DNA of 64,000 nucleotides from Caenorhabditis elegans (lineage: Eukaryota > Nematoda > Chromadorea > Rhabditida > Rhabditidae). Positions 27,401 to 36,400 of this stretch are shown here, in pieces (within the stretch, counting starts at the first letter, position 1; every line of letters begins with the position of its first letter). Location: NCBI RefSeq assembly GCF_000002985.6, contig NC_003281.10, forward strand, positions 11,656,001 through 11,720,000. Direction: 5' to 3'. The position numbers and the translations under genes were made by a program. The notes under the pieces are model-generated. The model had not been told where the DNA came from. It made no database searches and worked only from the letters and a program-made list of their open reading frames with translations.

Positions 27401-30400
27401 TGAGCAGACTATCATTTAATCAGAGAAGGTTAGATAATGCACATCAATGAGTCATGGTATTCTCATTAGCGTGAAATTTGAACACATGGGAATTAAAATA
27501 TTCAAACCCCAAACCATAAGTACTAATCCTCTCGAAAGTTACCTACAAAAATCGTGCTTTTGTATTCAAACAAATAAGTATATATACATATATATATATA
27601 TCTGCGTTGCGTTATTGACCATATTTATATAAAATGTTATTCAACCTCTGAATTTACATATTACTACGTTTTTAACACAATTATCAACTTAAACGTTCTC
27701 AAACTGTGAAAAAGGTTCGGAAGTAGTTTGAGGCCTATTAAAAAGTGTTACTACTTAGTTGATCACTGATATAATTAAAATATTATCCCAAACTTGAGGT
27801 TTTTTTGAAAAGGACACATAAATCACTAGTATTTTATCAATTACTCAATAAGAATCTCTGCTGAGCCTAGACCTAGCTAGCAGCCGAGCCTAGCTGCTAA
27901 GCCTAGGCATATCGATCAGTTTAGAAAACCAATTGCGACCCGGTTGCTCGTGTCAAACGAGCTCCCATTTCCGTTCCCCCGAAGATAATCGGTTGACCCA
28001 CCACATTCGAGTTGCTCCGGAGTCCGGATATCCTTCCGGAACACCTTCAACATCTATTGTTAGTGCTCTCCGGGCTCTGCGGAAAAACACGTCGTCGTCG
28101 TCAATCAAACGTCATTGACCTCGAAAAGACATTTGGGTTCTCGCCGCTTGGTGCATAAATAAAAAATTTCACACACACTATGATGTGAGCATTTTCGAGT
28201 TTTTGTATCAAAATGACGCACTTTTGAGTCAGTTAAAGCCGATTTGAAGCCGCTGTGATGAACTGAACGAAATTAAAACATATAGAATACAAAATGATTA
28301 CAACAATCAGTCAGAAGTGTGAATAATAATGCTATATAGTAAAGGATAATATAATTTTATATAGATTTTTATTAAAAAATGCAATAAAACATATTAGACA
28401 TGCCGTACTAATAGAGGAGTACAAGTAATTTAGAAAACTATTGAATTTTCATCGAAATGGTTCTCTCTGGTTTTTAAACTGAAATGATTTTTATCGAAAA
28501 ATAAAGAATTTGAAATTTCAGCGTTTTTTAAAGGCGCATAGGCGAAAAACGCAAAATTTAGCAGCTGAGTATTATTCAACCCATTATATTCAACCCAGGG
28601 ATGGGCTACAAAGGATTTTTTTTCCGGAAAATCGGCAACTTGCCGGAATTGAAATTTCTGGCAAAACGGCACATTGTCGGAATTTAAATTTGTGGAAAAT
28701 CGGCACATTGCCGGAATTTAAATTTGTGGAAAATCGGCAAATTGCCGGCAATTAAGATTTCCCGCAATTTGCCGAATCGCCGAATTTGTCGACAAAAAAA
28801 TTTGTGAATTTCAAAATTGCCCATCTTGCTAATATTTATTCGTCACTCATAAAGTAATTAAAATTCTATTTTTAAAAATTTCTCTCTCATCGCGACGTAA
28901 GAAAACAAGACACAAGGTGTTGTACCTGATGACGTCACTGATCATTTTCGTTCATTTTTATCAGCGATTATCAGTTTCTCCACCGTCTTTTTTTGCCACC
29001 CCGCTGACGTCATAGTTTACTCCTTTTTCCTTCAGCGGCGCGGCACTGCAAGAGATGCGAATTTAAGTTTTTTTGTTTTGAGTATTATGCTTTTGATGGC
29101 TGAAAATGTCGACGAGCTTGTTGTCCAGGTAGGGTGATAGTGATTGAAATTTTTTAGGTTCTCATTTGAAATATTAAAGTGTTAAAAATAATAAAATCAA
29201 TAATTTCAGCATGATCCTCAAAGATCTAGAAACGGCGGATAAGGTGATGAAGAAGGAGCCGGAGGAGACGCCGCCGTCCAGTGTAGATGCTTCACCATTA
29301 CAGGTAATAAGGATAGTCTAGAGCAGGGGTGCGCTGGGATATTTCGGCATTTTCTGGGTTTTGAAATTTTTAAAAATTAGAAATTTCGGAATTTGATGGT
29401 GTTTTTAAAATGATATATATATATCATTTACTATATATAAAGCGCTTATTCCGTTTGTCCATAGTTTGTAGTCTATGTAGTTTTTGTAGTCTGTGAAGTT
29501 TTAGCTTCTGGAGGGATAGTGAGTTGGGCTTAGTGTAGGGATATAGTCGGGGTACTGTAGTGGTACAATAATGGTACAGTAGGAATACTGTAGGGTTACG
29601 GTAGTTTCAGAAAAAATATTTTTCAGCCCCAGAAGCCGGGGGGCTTCCATGGTAGGCAGGCTCGGTTTCAGGGCCTGCCTGAAACCTGCCCGCCAGCCTT
29701 TCGCCTATTTTCTGCACTTTGACGTGAATTTTCAAATTTGCAAATTTCTATTAATTTGTTAAAAATCAAATTAAGAAAGGAAAACAATGTGCATTGTTGT
29801 GAGGCGAGAGGCATGCCAAGGCCAGGCAGGCAGGCGTTCTAGCGCCTACCTAGTTAGTTGCCTTTGAGAGTTTTGAACTAGAAAAAAGTTGGTCAGAAAA
29901 AAAAATTCCTGACTTTTTTTTTGAATGAAACCTTAAATTGTAGAAATTGAAGGACTAAACAAGCACGTAAATATACAACACTAACTTAATTTTTTTGTTT
30001 TAAATTTAAATTCCATGCCTACGGGTTTCCGTGGAACGATTAAAACATAGGGAATTAATATGAAAAAAAAACACTGAATACACGAAAATTGAAAATAAAA
30101 AGGATGAGCAATCCTCATTGTATATTTACGATTAAAGGTGGTGTAGTCGAATTGTTTTTATTGCCTTATTAGACTCAAAATTGTCTGAAAACACCGAATT
30201 TTATAATGAAACTTCTTGAAAACTTCTCAAAAAAAAAGTTATGACGGCTCAAACAATGACCTAAAATTAGTTAAAATCGGAAATTTGACTTGCCAAGCGT
30301 CTGGAAACAATTTTTTTAAAATCACCGTCAAATTTCGAGTATACAAGTTGATTACCTTGCGTTTTAAACTTGATTAAGGTATTTAAAAGTCAATGGACGG

Positions 30401-33400
30401 CGAGATTTTTAATTTTTTAAAACCAAAACTCGCCGTCAATCGATTTTTAAATACCTTAATCAAGTTTAAAACGCAAGATGATCAACTTCTATACTCAAAA
30501 TTTGACGGTGATTTCAAAAAAAAAAATGTTTCCAGCCGCTTGGCAAGTCAAATTTCCGATTTTAACTAATTTTAGGTCATTTTTTGAGTCGTCATAACTT
30601 TTTTCTGGAAAGTTTTCAAGAAGTTTCACTATGAAATTCGATGTTTTCAGGCAATTTGGGCCTAATAAGGCAATTTTAAAAAAATTCGCCTACACCACCT
30701 TTAATAGTAAGGAAGGACTAATGCTAAATATTCCTATACTCTTTTTTTTCGAACTTCCAGAAAACCACACCTTTTCTAAAACATCTGCACGTCCAACTCC
30801 ACCCTCACCTCGAAAATGTCAGGGTCTCCTGAAATCGAATTTAAATAAAAATGAAGCATTCAAAAAAAAACACCTGCATCTAATTCAATACACACCTGGA
30901 AAAAGTTTCCTTTCTTTTTGACATTTAAGCTTTTCGATGTTTAACTGAGTATCCTAGGAGAAGTGACAATCGAGGAGGTGGGTATTTAAGTAGTTACGGG
31001 TTAGGAGATTATGGAAAAGTGTTTAGATATACTTATTCAGCTGAGCTAGAAAAATAAGAATAATGATATTATTTAATGGGGTGAGTTTTTTTTTTTTGGT
31101 GTTAAGAAACATTTTTTTTTTGAACGTTGGAGAACTGTTTTAACTTTAAAGGGCCGGTCGGCAAATCCCGCGAATCCCGCAAATTGCCGGTTTGCCGATT
31201 TGCCGGAAATTTTTAATTCCGACAATTTTCCGATTTGCCGGAAATTTTCAAATCCGGCAATTTTCCGATTTGCCAGAAATTTTCAATTCCGGCAATTTGC
31301 CGATTTGCCGGAAATTTTCAAATCCGGCAAATTGGCGATTTGCCGGAAATTTTCAATTCCGGCAATTTGCCGATTTGCCGGAAATTTTCGATTCCGGCAA
31401 TTTGCCGATTTGCCGGAAATTTTCAATTCCGGCAATTTGCCTTTGCCGAAAATTTTCGATTCCGGCAATTTGCCGATTTGCCGAAATCTTTCAATTCCGA
31501 AAAATTGCCGATTTGCCGGAAATTTTCAATTCCGGCAATTTGCCGATTTGCCAGAAATTTTCAATTCCATCAATTTGCCGATTTGCCGAAATCTTTCAAT
31601 TCCGAAAAATTGCCGATTTGCCAGAAATTTTCAATTCCGGCAATTTACCGATTTGCCTAAATCTTTATTCCGGCAATTTGCCGATTTGTCGAAATCTTTC
31701 AATTCCGAAAAATTGCCGATTTGCCGGAAATTTTCGATTCCGGCAATTTGCCGATTTGTGTCTTTTTGAAATGTTTTCCTGTTTTCTTTAGATATAATCA
31801 TATAATTTTAAAAATAGATGTAGGAAAATCCATAGGATACGTACAATTTTGCCGATCGATTAAATTGAAATTTTGAAATTTCCAAAAATCTCGATTCCGG
31901 CAATTTACCACGAGTTCTGATATTTTTCGCGATACAAAACTTTCTGGTAGCAAAAAAAAACATATAATAAGGTTTTCTAATAAGATTTATACTTTTTTTG
32001 AAATCAAATTTTGATTTTCTTGCTAATGCAATTTGCTGACAAATTGGAATATAATATTTTATTCATATAATTTAATAATGAAATACGTTGGATGTTTTTG
32101 AAAAGCCTAACTAGTTCGTTCTCAGTTTCAGTCAGTAATGCGGCCTCCGCCAACAGCGCCACCTACCTCTGCAGCAACACCCAATCGGATTCTGCCATCC
32201 AGCAATGCGGCGTCACCATACGGATCTCCACTCGGTTCATCAATTCTGTCCAATCAGCCACTCGTCTTGCCATTCGCGCCGATCAACGGGGATTTTGATT
32301 TTAGCGCGGCGATCGCTGCCGCTTCACAGCCCAAAGGTCAGTTGGGATGGGGATTTTCGGGGGGTTGTTTTTTTTCGAAAAAATTTGGTTCTAAAAAATT
32401 TATATTTACCTACTTTCTACAAACTCGTGTGAAGCTTTTGATTAGTGCGAAAATTATCGAAAAAAATTTTTATTAAAAATTTTAAAATGTAACCGAATAT
32501 AATTTCTAAAAAAAAGGATTATAGAACATATCCAACATTTAAAATTATTATTTTTTCGACTTGCCTAAAAAAATAAAATTATTGGATTTTCTTAATCTAC
32601 TCTCTGTAATCTGGCTCGAAACACTCTTCCGCATTGAAAATTTCCGGCGAACGGCAAACCGGCAAATCGGCAAGTTGCCGGGAATGAAATTTCTGGCAAA
32701 TTACCGGAATTGAAGTTTCTGGCAAATCGGCAAATTGTCGGAGTTGAAAATTTCCAGACATCCGCCAAATTTCCGGAATTAACAATTTCCGGCAAATCGG
32801 CAAATTGCCGGAATTAACAATTTCCGGCAAATCGTCAAATTGGCGGAATTGAAAATTTCCGGCAAAATAGCGGAATTGAAATTTCTGGCAAATCGGCAAA
32901 TTGCCGGAATTGAAATTTCCGGCAAATCGGCAATTTGCCGGCAAACCGGTAAATTGGCGGAATTAAAAATTCTGGCACATTGCCGATTTGGCGATTTTTT
33001 GGTAATTGACGTTTTGCCGACAATTTCTTGTTTTGCTCATGTTTTTTAAAAATCAAATTTCAAAAAGGCACAGTTTTTAACCGTATTCAAAAAACCCTCT
33101 TTAAAAACGTTCGGCAAATTTATATCCGGCAAACTGCAATTTGGCAATTTGCCGGAATAAAATTTGCCAAACTGCAATTGTCGCCCTGTGCACTTCTAAA
33201 AGAGTACTACAAGGTGAATGATCAAGTGTTCATTCCAACGTAGTTGTGATAAGTATTTCATCCCTATCACCTTCCTTATCTGCGTGCCTTCGCATCACTT
33301 TTCTAATGTTTTCCGCCTAGAAATTGGAAACTTTTGATGCCCCTAGTTTTTTTTTTTTGAAACTTTCGTCATTTCGTTCTTTCATTTTTTCACCGGGGAG

Positions 33401-36400
33401 TTGAAAAGAAGAGTCGAACGAGAGGACGCAGAGAAGCGGAGAGTTATTTAGATCTTTTCTGTGCCCCGGGAGATAGAGAGAGAGATAGTTGTGTGTTATC
33501 AATGATGATTGTTGTCTCTGCGTATCCTATCGCACAGTTTCTTCGTCTTCTTCCCGCTTGTTTCTCTGGTAACTCTATTCGACAGGAATTGACGTCACTT
33601 TTTTTCTCAAGCGTTTCTCTCTACTAGGAGTCTCTAATCACACACACACACAGTGAGACCCCCGATAGTTTTTCCAATCTTCAACGTCTCCGATCTTCAT
33701 CATCAGTTGACCGTATTATTATTATTATCGATAGGATCACATATTATTTTAATTTTTTTTTTTGGTCTACAGTTTCAATGGAGTCACTGGTTTTCAATGG
33801 ACATTCTCATATGAATGGTATGAACTGGTAGGATGGATTTGAGCAGCAATACAATTAAGTTACTCGGAAAATTGAAGACTTTAGGGTTTTTCGCCTAGAA
33901 AAAATTATGAAGTAGCTCTGGAAATGTTAAATAAAATATTTAGAGAAGTAATGAAGTTACATCTAAAATGCGAACCCCTTTTCTTACAATTAGAAGTGGC
34001 ACTAACTAAATAGCGAATAGTTTATTGAACAGATTATTTTAATACAAACTTGCATCGTAATTTAGTATAGATTTGACGGAGTGGGTCTCGCCACGATATC
34101 TTGACGACATTCGGCATTGTGTTTTATTTTAGATATTACACAACTGTTGATTTTTTTATTAAAAAAAACTATTTTATGAAATTTGATATTATTAAAGGTG
34201 GAGTAGCGCCAGTAGGGAAATTGTTAAAAACCACTCCTTTGGTCGCAAAATGACCAAATATCATGATAAAACTTTTCAAAAAATTTTTGAATATTTTTTA
34301 TTCACTATCAAAAAATTCCCTCCAATTTCCTCAAAAGCTCTTTTTTTTTTCAAAATTTTGGCATGTTGCCAAAACTTTAACCAAAAATTGTGAAAAATCT
34401 AAAATTTTTTGGAGTGTTTTATTATGATATTTGGTTGTTTTGGATCATTTTGAGTACATTCAGACAAAATCCCCACTGGCGCTACTCCACCTTTAACTGT
34501 GCTGAGTAGGATAGGATTTAAGTGCCTAGTTTCAAGATTCTTCGAAAAATTAACAAAAAAAAACCGATTTTTTTCTGCAAAATGTAACACATTGACAGAA
34601 AAAATGACAATATCTCGATTGCAAATCTCTAAACCATCGTAGTTTGTGTTATGTTGCGTGTTTTAATGAATCGCTAGTCATCACTCTAAGCGAATCACAT
34701 CACAATAATTATGGCGTTTTTCGAGGTGTGGGCAAAACTTTTTGCAGGTTTTCATTTTTTTTTTCTTCCAGCAATTTTTAAAAATATAGTTGAGCTACTC
34801 ATTTTAAAGACACACACTTTTTTGAATTCTGAAAAGTCGAACTCATCATTAGCCTTCATTTTATATACATACGTTAATTAATATAAGCTAAACAATTATA
34901 AGACTTTCTAGGTTTGAAACTACATTTTTATTGTCCGAAAATTTAAAAAGTCTGAAAAAGTGAACCAAAACAAACGAAATCAGAATGTTTTGTTAAATCC
35001 CCCCCTATTTTTCTTCCGTATTAGATAAGCTAGATATAATTTTTATCAGAGAAAAATCAGAAAAAAATCTATTCAATTTCCTGTAGGATTTAGGTAGCAA
35101 ACTACATTTTTATAGGCCAAAAAACCAAAAATTCAATTTCCAGAATGTAAAAATTATTTTAAATATAATCCAGACATTTAGATATACGTCCTTAAACAAA
35201 ATTACACCTAGTTTTATTAAATATTTTGAACAACTCGAAAATTGTCTAATTTTCAACGAAATATTGTAGCAAAAAACCTAACTTTTCTTTAGTATTTCCA
35301 GGAGGACCACAACAAAACGGACTCGGCGGCGGCGGCGGAGGTGGAGGAGTACCGGGACCTTCTAGTGGAATTGCCGGAATGTCTGTACAACCACCAACTA
35401 GCAGTACACCATCCCAACAACAATCCGTACAATCACTTGAAGGCACATCTGGGCTCATTGGAAGTGCAATGAAGCCAATGTTGGGAATTGATGCTGTCAG
35501 CTTTCCAGGTTTGTGGGATTTTTGTACGAAAAATTCTGAAAAATCGATCAATTTGCGTCATATAATGTGGAATTTCGAAAAAAAAAATTCAAAATTGAAT
35601 TTTTTCAAAATCGAGTAATGCCTAATATAGGCTTAAATAATTAATTCATGATTAATAGAACAGAATTTTTTTTAAATTTTTTAAACTGTGTTTCACAGAG
35701 TAATCACGCTAATGAATAATTAAACGAAAAATTAAAGAAATTTTAAAGTTCTGTTTTTAATTGAATAATTAAGCATAAGCTTATATGTTTTTAGGCATAT
35801 AAATTTTTTTTTTAATTTTCAAAAAAATTTAACGAAAATCCATAATCCAATCAGTATATAAAAAATTTTGTAATAAAAAATTGCATTTTAAAAGTTGTTC
35901 TGTATAAAGTATAATGTACAAGCAAACAAAAACTTTTTCAATCAAAAAAAAATTGAATAGTTGAGCATAAGCTTATACGAGTAAGACATCAAAAAATATC
36001 ATATTTTAAGAAAAAAATATTTGAAAATGTTGTATCGATAGTTATTTTAATTAATCCATTTATTTAAATAGTCATATTTTTCTTCCATTTTTTGGCAATA
36101 TAGTGACAATATGAAAATATTTTTGTGGTAAAAAATTTATTTTAAAAATTGTTCTTTATAGAGTATAATATACAAGCTAATGAATGATTAAAGAATACAA
36201 AAATGAAGACTAAAAAATTTTCAGTTAGAAAAAAATTTAACTTAAAAAATATATATGATCATTCAAATAAAGCTATTACATTTTATTATATTAAAAATTT
36301 ATTTTCCAAAAAAATAATTTTTTTGGCAATATTGTGAAAACATTCCAGTTATCGAACAGTTCGAAACCATTGTTTTTCCAAATCAGCGGAATTCTAAAAA

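Noticed and set aside
31155..31770. CRISPR-like appearance of regular 35-bp units
   Set aside because: Units are directly adjacent and degenerate with no unique spacers, and the host is a eukaryotic genome.
31192..31791. + strand frames of 141-199 residues
   Set aside because: Same 35-bp repeat in a crh-1 intron; no splice or codon signal of a gene.
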